Below, in pieces: positions 11,947 through 21,216 of a stretch of DNA of 64,000 bases (position 1 is its first letter; every line of letters begins with the position of its first letter). A program made the translations under genes and the position numbers. Source of the DNA: Akebia trifoliata (Eukaryota; Streptophyta; Magnoliopsida; Ranunculales; Lardizabalaceae). The stretch spans positions 12,386,248 through 12,450,247 of the forward strand of contig CM030710.1 in NCBI GenBank assembly GCA_017979445.1, given 5' to 3'. The notes under the pieces are model-generated. The model was not told the origin of the DNA, did no database searches, and saw nothing but the letters and a program-made list of their open reading frames with translations.

Positions 11947-13084
11947 TTTAAAGTAAAATTTGACTTGATCTAAGAACTTTTCCTTGGTTGAACTTTTTTT
12001 GAGTTAACCTATTTGATCCAAGAAGACTTTAGTCTAGGATTAACTTTTCTTCTTTATTCTATCTTTTAGTTTTTCTTTATTTTGCCTTTAATAATGATTA
12101 TGCTTTCATGTTTATGATTCGCGAAATCGTCATAGGCATACCCTGCCCTTTGCACATATTCACAAAGCATGCATATCTGATGTTCGCATCAGTCTCTGTC
12201 CCTCAATAGCCCCATAGCTAAAATATAACCAGGTCCTTCGGGACATGGGTGACGCATGCGAACTCTGTAGCTTCAGTCTAGTACCTATGGGTATATTATA
12301 CTGGAATACCATGTATTGTCTTACTAGGTGAAATTGGAAAGTATATCGGTGGTTTAGGCTGAAGTAACCTAAGTTTTGTCCTAACTTAGCTTCAATCACA
12401 AAGTGAGCTTAGAGCCCAAACCTAGGTGTGGTCCCATTAGGCCACTACTCAAGCCGACTATGGGTGTTCCTAGGTTGCTACTCTTTAATCCAACCAACAG
12501 GTAAGTGTACAAACCGATCCACACCGCTTAATTTAAACCCGCAATATCGGTCCAACCTAATAAATTTGGTGAAAAAAACAAGTTAAGCTAAACCAATTTC
12601 CCAATTGGCAAATGGACCAAATCAATCAATGTCAAACTAGTTGGACCAATTGATTTTGGATTCAAAGATTCAGAGGAATTCACAACAAAGGATTTAATAC
12701 TATGATTTCATCAATCGATTTGACCAAGGATTCAACCCAAATACCTGACCCACTTTTATCACTTTTATGGTCACTATAGATTTATAGTGCATTTGGACTC
12801 AATTGTTGCCACTAGACTTAGGCAACTTAAAATTTTAATCATGTGATTAAGAATTAGTCCTTCAGAATCAATGGTTAATTTGAGTTCATCTCGACCAAGT
12901 CAGAATTGCCCTTAGACACTTTAAGTCATTGGTTGTGCCATTTTGGGTCTGTCAAAAGAGTCGCCTTGCTAGAATGTTATTATCAAAACTGGATAACCTA
13001 TCATTGCCATGTGAAGGAACAATTACCATAAACGAAGTAACACTCTGTCAAATTTTGGACTCTTTTCGAGCGCAAATCACTGTA
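11947..13084 (+). other. T5 leader
   Basis: No gene is seen. The part at about 12240-12330 (AGTCTAGTACCTATGGGTATATTA) resembles the B-type leader of T4 at about 45790-45850 on the other strand. The 60-codon ORF at 12929 has no recognisable domain. Confidence 0.5.
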
Positions 13085-13640
13085 TCTGTTAAGCATAGAT
13101 TGATGGCTTGAAAGCTGAAAAGAAGAAAGATAAAATTGAAGAACCTCAAGATGTGTTTGACTTCGATGAAGTCCAAGAAGTAGATCAAGTACCCAATGAC
13201 CCTAGCTTAGCTCATCAATAACCCAGGTTGAAACTACTCAATATAAGTAATGATATTATTTCCTACTGTTCATCTACTAGAGAAATTTACCATTCTAGAT
13301 ATGGATAAGTTTGATGGGATTAGATGCCCCAGGATTTATGTAAAAGTATACGTTGGCATCATGCAAGCTCAAGGATTGAGTAAATAACAAATGACTCAAC
13401 TCTTTCAAAGAGCGCTCATATGACTTGTTTTCTATTATCTCATTTCATTAGTCTCATCTCGTGTGAAAATATAGCATGCACATCAAATGCCTAATCCCCT
13501 TTTACAAAACTATAGGGCCAAGTTATTTTGTGAATAACATCAAATGCCTAGCCATAATACTAACAGGTACGTGGATTTGTGTCATGCTCTTCAAAATCCA
13601 ATTGATCAGAAGAAAGCCACCATATCCATCATTGCAAAAC
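13085..13640 (+). pseudogene. gag remnant of T5
   Basis: Short pieces of Tat gag remain: MDKFDGIRCPRIYVKVYVGIMQAQGLSK and QMTQLFQRALI (about 13300-13425), then after a deletion LCHALQNPIDQKKATIS (about 13575-13630), which is the region just after the gag zinc knuckle. Stops and frame changes are frequent. The gene is cut by T2 at 13645. Confidence 0.6.
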
Positions 13641-13836
13641 CTAATGTAGATACGTGGTTTCATCATTACAACGGTCACATCTACTAAGGATTGGAGTCGC
13701 CACCATTCATATTGCAAGTGGGTGTGAATGGTCATCCGGTGTATATTTTTTGAAAAAATGACATTTTTGGCACGTAGTGACTCGGGATGAATAAGGTACG
13801 GATCAAATCTTGAGATCCGGGGTAAGCGGTTCGATT

Positions 13837-13871
13837 GGAGAAAAGAGAAGGTGTTAGGCACCCTTTTCTCC
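13837..13871 (-). promoter_or_regulatory. Conserved LTR hairpin, T2 copy
   Basis: GGAGAAAAG (13837-13845) pairs perfectly with CTTTTCTCC (13863-13871). On the minus strand the loop holds GGTGCCTAACACC. The stem sequence differs from that of T3 and T4, but pairing is kept. Confidence 0.7.
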
Positions 13872-14379
13872 CAGCCAAGTGGCGGTAACCTCAACTCCAC
13901 TCGATCATTTTGATTGAAAATACAAAAATAAAAATGAAGTGCTACTTGTTGATGATGTGGACCCTAAGTAGGGATTTATTTTTGGCTTGATTATAGGATC
14001 ATCCCATTGAAGGGGATGATCCTTATAAACCTTTGCCTTGAGAATCATTCATCCTAAGTCCATCTAAAATAAAATAAAGAGAGGAGGGGATAATAGAAGA
14101 GGGAGGAGGAGAGGGTAGAGAGAGAGAAGGGGGGATTGCCTTGAACCCACCTTGAAGCTTCAAAGTTATTTTACTTTTTTTCCTTCTTCTTTCCCTTCTA
14201 TGTCTTCTAAGGTCCTTAGTACTTTATCAAAATGTAACTTTTTTTTGAATATATAAAATAAAAGAATAGAGAAGAGATGATGAGATAATTGAGAGTAAAG
14301 AATAAAGTGATTTTTGTGAGACTTGGTAAGAGATTTTTGTAGTGAGAGTTGAGGGCCTTTTTTGGGAAGAGAAAGAGGG

Positions 14380-14387
14380 TATTTATA
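14380..14387 (-). promoter_or_regulatory. TATA box of the T2 LTR
   Basis: TATAAATA on the minus strand, at the same relative place as in the other LTRs. Confidence 0.55.
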
Positions 14388-15511
14388 GATGTTGAGGGTT
14401 ATTTTAGGGATATAATAGGGTAAAGTGGGGGAGAGTAGAGAATGACATATGTTTTAAAGGTGGGAGGTATGAAATTAGGAGTTGGGAGAGGGGTAATTAT
14501 GTAATGAGGGTAAATGGGTTGTATTTTGATCCAAATGGTTTGGATCTTATCCAAATCATTTGGGTGAAGTGTTTGATGAGGTGAGATGATGGGTGTTTAA
14601 GAGGATGGTTGATTGATTGAGTGGTGTTTGGTTTAAGAAAATGAAGGGTATAAGAGGATGGTAGGAAGGGTGAGGGAGATGGTGACATGTAACAAGATGT
14701 GTGGAGGTTAGGGATTTAGATTTAATTGATGGAGAGATTGAGTGTTTGACTTAAGAGGATGGGTGTAAGTTTAGGTTGTAGAGATGGATTTATAGGAAAT
14801 GATGATGGTAGATTAGGGGGAGGTATGATGATGATAGATTAGGGGGAGGTGTGGGTTGATGTGTTTGATTTGAGATAATAGGGGTTAGGAAATTATGTGG
14901 GTAGGTTAGAGGAGGGTATGGGTTGATGCGTTTAATTTGAGAGAATAGGGGTTAGGGAATTATGAGGGTAGGCTAGGGGAGGGTATGGGTTGATGTGTTT
15001 GATTTGAGAAAATAAACGTTTATAAGGAGTAATGAGGGTAAGTTAGAGGAGGGTGTCGGTTGATGTGATTTTTTAGAGAAAAGGTGATGGGTTGATGTGT
15101 AAGTAGATGAGGTTTAGTGGGGGTAGGTAGTTGGAGGAGGGAGGTAAGATGGGGTGATAACATATGTCATATTTGATTATCAATATGGTGATTATTGATG
15201 TGGGTGGTGGTTGATGGGTTAGGGTTGTGGGTTGGATAATGAATTGGGTATGGATAGTGATTTGTGGGCTTTTAGTGTATTGGGCTTGGGTTTTAGGACG
15301 GTTGTGGGTTATTTTGGCTTCGATGGGATTTGTTTTGGATTGGATTTTCGAGGGTAGGTTCATTTTAGGATTTAAGTGATATGGGATCGATTTTAGGTTG
15401 AGGGTAATGTGAGAAATTAATTTGGAAAAGAGTTGAGGGCTTGTGGACTTTGAATGGGCTTAAGGTGTTTGCGGATTCGAAGGTAGAGTGGCAGAAGTAG
15501 ATGAGGGGTAG

Positions 15512-16551
15512 GCATCCCAAGTCTCTCATTTTTTAATTTATTAATTTTTTTGAGATTTTTGACAATCATTGGTTTGATCAAAAAATGCCACGTGTTGGCA
15601 AATCGGACTTTTTAGGCCCGTAGGAGAATTTTATCGAGCATTCGGATATTCTTGGATACAAAGGCAGAACGGTGAGGATTGGACAAGTGGAGGACAGGTC
15701 AAATCCCTTTGGTGGGTCTTTTAGACCATTGGGAGATCTCAGGGGCCTCTGTTTGATTAAAACACCACTTTTTAATGATTTGGGCTTTTGAAGTCCGTTG
15801 GTCAATTTTGTCGAAAAATCGATGTTTTGAGTGGAGCAGGGTAGATGGGAGCATGCTGAGTCCTTTTGGTGGGCCCATTAAACTCTAAGGGAGTTTTACG
15901 GGCTTCAATTTTGATAAAAGTGCCCCATTTTAATGATTTGAGCCCTCGAGGCCTGTTGGCCAAGTTTATTGGAAAATTACTATTTTGAACCCTTTCGAGT
16001 AGGGGCCCGTTCAAATTGGAGTGTCTACAGCTGCATCCCAAGTCTCACACTTTTTAATTTATTAATTTTTTTGAGATTTTTGACAATCATTGGTTTGATC
16101 AAAAAATGCCACGTGTTGGTAAATCGGGCTTTTTAGGCCCGTGAGAGAATTTTATCGAGCATTCAGATATTCTTGGATATAAAGGCGGAGCGGTGAGGGT
16201 TGGACAAGTGGAGGATAGGTCAGACCTTTTTGGTAGGTCCTTTAGACCATTGGGAGGTCTCAGGAGTGTCGGTTCGATTAAAACACCACTTTTTAGTGAT
16301 TTTGGACTTTTGAAGTCCGTTGGTCAATTTTGTCGAAAAATAATGTTTTGAGTAGAGCGGGGTAGATAGGAGCATGCCGAGTCCTTTTGGTGGGCCTATT
16401 AGACCCTTACGGGGTCTTAGGAGCTTCAATTTTGATAAAAGTGTCCCATTTTAATGATTTGGGCCCTCGACGCCCGTTGGCTAAGTTTATTGAAAAATTA
16501 CTATTTTTTAGCCCTTTCGAATAGGGGCCCGTTCAAATTGGGGTGTCTACA
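15512..16551 (-). repeat. Two tandem copies of the first 520 bp of the T2 LTR
   Basis: The segment starting GCATCCCAAGTCTC at 15512 recurs at 16033, and GTGTCTACA recurs at 16021-16029 and 16543-16551. The two copies differ at scattered bases, so the duplication is not new. The inner copy starts after ...GATGCAGC, which resembles the end of the polypurine tract. Confidence 0.85.
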
Positions 16552-16884
16552 TCTGCCCTTCTTTGTAGGAATTACATGCAAAGAACTGCAAAGAATAGAC
16601 TATACCCCTATTTGTACGGGCTATAAAAATTCAGTAAAACACGATCTTGAATTTTCGATTGTATTGAAGATTTTTTTTGTAGAAGATGGCTACCCAAGCA
16701 CGGGGTCTGACAGAGTTTTGCCTTATGAATTCCTTGATCTCGATGGCGCGGAACTTGTGTGAGATCTTGGATTTGATAAAATTTTGATGAGTTTAGAAAT
16801 TCAGATATTTCTTCAGTCGCGTTTTAACAAATTGAAGTTGAGTGCAACTCAAAAGAATTTTTGAAATTCTTTTCATTTTGTCGA
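16552..16884 (-). other. T2 polypurine tract and end of 3' UTR
   Basis: On the minus strand, TACAAAGAAGGGCAGA directly precedes the 3' LTR (16552-16567) and would prime plus-strand DNA synthesis. The rest is homologous to the T3 3' UTR at 31220-31525, including the stretch CAGACCCCGTGCTTGGGTAG. It stops at 16884, where T3 is inserted, and resumes at 33180. Confidence 0.75.
16880..16884. repeat. Target site duplication of T3, left
   Basis: GTCGA, identical to 33180-33184. Confidence 0.9.
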
Positions 16885-17871
16885 TGTAGACACCCAAATT
16901 TGATCGGGCCCTCGACGCAAAATGCCCCAAAAATAGCAAAAATCAGAATGGGCTCCGAAGCTCAAACCTACCAAAAATCCAATAAATTTTGTCATCTTAT
17001 TTTTAATAAACGGCCCAAGGCCTTTCACGTGGCCCACGGACCAAATCCCTTACCATCCTTCTAAACCCAACTCAACTCAATCCAACATAAGTCCAAATCC
17101 ATTATCCAAGCCTATTCAACTCGACCCAAATCCATTCCTATTCAACCAACAACCTAAGTCCAACCAAACACTCTACCCAAGCCCAAATCATTCAACCCAA
17201 ACCCAATTCTCTACCCAAACCCAACATCACAACCAATCACCTAATATGACATATGTCATTACCCCCTTCCACCTCCCTCATCCAATCCAATCAACCAACT
17301 CCATTACTTCCCTCCAAAAATTAATTCAACCCATAACTCTACTCTAACCTATCCTATCCATTCTCTCAAATCAAACACTTATAACCTATCACCCTCCCCT
17401 AATCTACTCCCATCATTTCCTACAAAATCCATCTCTACAACCTACACCTACACCCATCCTCTCAAATCAAACACTCATCATTTCCCATCAACTCATCTTC
17501 ACCCTTCATTTCCATCAACTTTGACACATGTCATCATCTCCCTCACCCTCTCAAAATATCATCAACCACCCCATTAAATCCTTCATTCTCTTAAAACCAA
17601 ACACCACTTAATCACAACTACCAATTAATTACCCCCTTTAAACAATCTCATCCTCTCAACCACTCTCATCAATTCTCCTCCATCTAACACTCAACCCAAA
17701 TGGGTTGAAAGATCCAACCCATTTGGGTTGTAAACAACCCATTTAACCCCCCTTCCCTAAATACCCTCCAACCTCCATCAAATTACACCCACCCTTCTCT
17801 TAAACCCCATACCATTCTATCACTTCTCAATCCTTCACCCCATTATACCCCTAAAATAACCCTCCAACTTC

Positions 17872-17879
17872 TATAAAAA
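17872..17879 (+). promoter_or_regulatory. TATA box of the T3 5' LTR
   Basis: TATAAAAA; the 3' LTR has the same box at 32495-32502. Confidence 0.6.
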
Positions 17880-18318
17880 CCCCTCCATTCTCCCCTTACA
17901 AGAACTAATGAAAATTTGACAAAAAAACTCTAAAAAATTACAACTCACCTCAACTCTCTACTCTTGCTCTACTCTCAACACCCAACTCTCAACTCTCAAC
18001 TCTCAACCTTCTCTCAAACAAGTCAAGCAAGGAAAAAGAAATCAAAGGAAGTCAAAGGAAGTCAAGGAAGGAACAAGGTGGGTTTGAACCAATAACACCC
18101 CCTTCAACTTCCCTCCTCTACTCTCCCTTTCTCTACACATTTGCACACACCCCACTATGGTCTAAATCACCAAAGGGCCCCTTCTTCATAAGGGTGCCCT
18201 CAATGATTTGAACCAACATCGAAACCCCTCACACTTGAGGGCACACATCGATTTTCTTTCATTTTTACTTTCTTTTTATTTCAAAAAACCGAATCCGAGG
18301 TTACCACATTACGTGGAT

Positions 18319-18349
18319 GGAGTAGGGTGCCTAACACCTTCCCTACTCC
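18319..18349 (+). promoter_or_regulatory. Conserved LTR hairpin, T3 copy
   Basis: GGAGTAGGG (18319-18327) pairs perfectly with CCCTACTCC (18341-18349) around TGCCTAACACCTT. The 3' LTR repeats it at 32940-32970. GGTG and CACC inside the loop can pair as well, leaving CCTAA unpaired. Confidence 0.75.
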
Positions 18350-18560
18350 ATAAATGGACCCCCTTACCTTTGAATCAAGGTTGGACCAAACATGCATTAT
18401 CCAACGAGAGTCATCATATGTCCAAAGTGACATGTTTTTCAAGAAATACAACTTCGGGTGACCATTCATACCCTTTTGTCAAATTTGAATGGTGGCGACT
18501 CCAAAACACCCCAAAGTGGAGGATGTTTTCGAAAATATTGAAAATCCCGTGTCCACAGCT

Positions 18561-18579
18561 TGGCCACTCCACTGGGGAG
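18561..18579 (+). other. Primer binding site of T3
   Basis: TGGCCACTCCACTGGGGAG starts three bases after the LTR. It has changes from the common TGGCGACTCCACTGGGGAC, while the copy inside the LTR at 18493-18502 keeps the unchanged TGGCGACTCC. Confidence 0.75.
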
Positions 18580-19384
18580 TATGTACTAGTGGGTCCGACC
18601 CTCTTCCTTGATTCGGTTATTTCAAAAAAAAAATGATGTTTGTTTTCTTTTTGTTTGTTTTCTTTTGGTTTATCTACTAACGTTTGCCTTGTTTCTTTCT
18701 TTCCTTTTTATTTTTTACAAGTTTCATATGGGAATGTTTGTAATATTTATTTACATGTATATTTTGCTTTATTTTTATTTTTGGACAAGGGATGTAAGGA
18801 TGGATACATTTTAAAAAAATGCACGCACATGCACATGCGATTCATACCCCTATGCATAAGCTACCCCCCTCCTCTTTAAATTTCTAACCCCGGATGCCGG
18901 TACTCTCAAGCCCCCGAGATAGCTATTTTGGGTGGCTGGGAGGAGAACATCCACCCCATTCACCAACCTAAGATGTGGGCACTTCGGTGTCCATCAAGGT
19001 TTGAAGAATGGGTAACCGGAAAACTACCTACAAACCGCATGCATCAAAGCGTAACTAATAGACAAAGGACACTAAGGTTTCCAAAGTTTAATTTCGTATC
19101 CATCCACGTGTTTGTGTTGTAATTTTATTTCTTTTCTTGTAGCCCACGATGGCAAGTTGTATAGATATTAGGAAGTTTCCCATTTTACATGTTGTTTTAT
19201 GTCCCCCTAGGTAAAAGGGGGAAGTCGTTTTATTTATAATTGCATCATCAAAAAAAAAAAAAAAGTGACATTTTTTGTGGCCCAAGCCAAAAAGCAGAGG
19301 CTATGTGCCTCAAAACCCAGAAATTTTGGGCCAAAATGGGATGAGGATAAAAAACAGAGCAAGGTTGGAAGGCCAGAAAAGGTT

Positions 19385-19690
19385 CTGGTCCGTGCTTGAA
19401 GCACGGACTCAAGAAATCTTGTCAAGTTTGTGCTTAGAAAATGGACTGGGCAAATTTTCTTAGGTCCGTACATGAAGCACGGACCAGTAAAAAAAAAAAT
19501 AAAAATTTGATGTTCTGGTCCGTACTTGAAGCACGGACCAGCCAAAAGGTGTTAGGTCCGTGCATGAAAAACGGACCCAAAAAAAAAAAAAATTTGATGT
19601 TCTGGTCCGTACTTGAAGCACGGACCAGCCAAAAAGTGTTAAGTCCATCCATGAAAAACGGACCAAAAAAAAAAAAAAAAAATTTTTTTT
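19385..19690 (+). repeat. Hairpin array 1 of T3
   Basis: Six units carry GGTCCGTGC-TTGAA-GCACGGACC or close variants, separated by A-rich spacers. Each unit is a near-perfect inverted repeat. Degenerate relatives are at about 4000-4185 in T1. Confidence 0.85.
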
Positions 19691-19914
19691 TTTGCTCATT
19701 TTGTTCCTTACATCAGTCTTAACAACTTTTAATCTTGAAATTTTTTTTTATTTTGAGTTTTAAAGCTTGAAAATGATCAAATGATTCACTTTACTAGAAA
19801 ACTCAGGGCCTACCACTTGTAATCGATCCCGCTCCAAACGAATTTTGCCCAACGTGGCTCACTATCGATCTCGGTCATAATCAAACTTGTCCTTCATCGA
19901 TTATTCACTTCAAA

Positions 19915-20340
19915 ATGGATCCACGGCCCAGATCCATGCCCAACTGGGTCCCCGACCCAGGTCCATTTCAAACTGGGTCCACAACCCAAATCCATTCCAA
20001 ACTGGGTCCACGACCCAGATCCTTTCAACTGGGTTTACGACCCAGATCCGATCAAACTAGGTCCACGACCCAGATCCACTCCAACTGGGTCCACGACCCA
20101 GATCCATTTCAGCTGGGCACGACCCAGATCCACTTCAACTGGGTCCACGACCCAGATCCATGTCAACTGGGCACGACCCAGATCCAATCCAACTGGGTCC
20201 ACTACCCAGATCCACTTCAGCTGAGCACGACCCAGATCCACTTCAACTGGGTCCACGACCCAGATCCATGTAAACTGTCCACGACCCAGATCCAATCAAA
20301 CTGGGTCCATGACCCAGATCCATTTCAACCAGATCTATGA
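19915..20340 (+). repeat. Hairpin array 2 of T3
   Basis: Units of about 25-40 bp carry CTGGGTC-CAC-GACCCAG followed by ATCCA. The apparent ORFs on both strands (141 and 86 codons) arise from the repeat and are not genes. Confidence 0.88.
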
Positions 20341-20433
20341 CCCATATCGAATTAACAAAGATAACAACCGATCAACCAATTCAAATATATGCAACTTTCT
20401 TAAAAAAAAAAAAAAAAAAAAAAAATTCGGAAA

Positions 20434-20585
20434 GTACCAATTGCAGTCCTTGATCAAAGTCGGTGCCTAGAAAGATCTTACCCTGTTGATACGAGGGGGA
20501 TAGACTATGTCTATTCAGGGAACAAGGTGATTTAAGAGTGCCATTGTGCGCCGCCTCTTCCTTGGAGATCGGCCTGGCTGGCGAT
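20434..20585 (+). promoter_or_regulatory. Conserved leader block, T3 copy
   Basis: It runs from the CCAATTGCAGTCCTT region through AGATCTTACCCTG and ATAGAC-TAT-GTCTAT to the GCCGCCTCTTCC region. It is recognisable in T1, T2 and T4 at the places listed under T1. Confidence 0.6.
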
Positions 20586-20664
20586 GATTTCAGAGAATTG
20601 AATTGGAGGCTACTACAAACATGGATTTTTCCAACTTGATTTATTTCAGAAACTACTATTTTAA

Positions 20665-21060
20665 AATGCTTTACCGACTCCGCGTCGATGCCAGCTCCGT
20701 GCTGATGTAATTTCTTTTCAAAATGCTTTACCGACTCCGTGTCGATGCCAGCTCCGTGCTGATGTAATTTCTTTTAAAATGCTTTACCGACTCCGTGTCG
20801 ATGCCAGCTCCGTGCTGATGTAATTTCTTTTAAAATGCTTTACCGACTCCGTGTCGATGCCAGCTCCGTGCTGATGTAATTTCTTTTCAACTGTTTTACC
20901 GACTCCATGTCGATGCCAGCTCTGTGCTGATGTAAGTTCTTTTAAAGTGCTTTACCGACTCCGTGTCGATGCCAGCTCCGTGCTGATGTAACTTTCAAAA
21001 TACTTTACCGACTCCGTGTCGATGCCAGCTCTGGCTGATGTAATTCTTTTTTCTTCCAAA
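20665..21060 (+). repeat. Hairpin array 3 of T3 (about 57-bp units)
   Basis: About seven units each carry CGAC-TCCGT-GTCG then CAGC-TCCGT-GCTG and a TAATTTCTTTT spacer. The loop TCCGT is the same in both hairpins of a unit while the stems differ. Confidence 0.88.
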
Positions 21061-21216
21061 CGATCCAGCTCTGCGCTGATAAACCACATTTTCAAATTCA
21101 CCTAACTAAATTTCACTTTTAAGTACCATCCCCAATAATTACTGGACGTAATAAAACATCATGCATTTTCCCTTTTGATAAGTAAGATAGTAACACTTGG
21201 TGTTCTGTACCCACAG

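Larger units (their letters stand above)
11390..13644 (+). mobile_element. T5: decayed B-type Tat element fragment
   Basis: TCTGATCCC...GGGTACGTAGGCAAC at 11390-11440 matches the 3' internal part of T4 (42820-42870, inverted). It is followed by an LTR 3' end reaching about 11926, a primer site, a leader and a gag remnant. The order internal end, LTR, leader suggests a rearranged or deleted element. T2 inserted into its gag at 13645, so T5 is older than T2. The left boundary is unclear. Confidence 0.6.
13645..16551 (-). repeat. T2 3' LTR (A-type) with internal duplication
   Basis: On the minus strand it begins TGTAGACACCCCAATTTGAACGGG at 16551 and ends CACGTATCTACA at 13645. It is 2.9 kb, of which about 520 bp is a tandem repeat of its own start. 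It carries TATA at 14380-14387 (inverted), the LTR hairpin at 13837-13871 and a primer-like GGAGTCGCCA at 13693-13702. Confidence 0.85.
16885..18557 (+). repeat. T3 5' LTR (A-type)
   Basis: It begins TGTAGACACCCAAATTTGA and ends CCGTGTCCACA. It is rich in C and A on this strand. TATA is at 17872, the LTR hairpin at 18319-18349 and a primer-like TGGCGACTCC at 18493-18502. Compared with the 3' LTR it has about 20 extra bases near 17720, where an AACCCATTT motif is repeated. Confidence 0.93.
18580..21216 (+). other. T3 untranslated leader
   Basis: This is 2.6 kb without coding sequence, consisting mainly of three successive hairpin arrays and one conserved block (separate entries). It ends with a splice-acceptor-like TTCTGTACCCACAG (AG at 21215-21216) directly before the conserved start of the gag reading frame. 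Confidence 0.75.

Noticed and set aside
18208..18636. 142-codon ORF repeated at 32856-33206
   Set aside because: It is the same LTR sequence twice, so repetition does not show coding.
19915..20340. ORFs of 141 and 86 codons on opposite strands
   Set aside because: Both come from the palindromic GGGTC/GACCC array, and the protein is a simple repeat.
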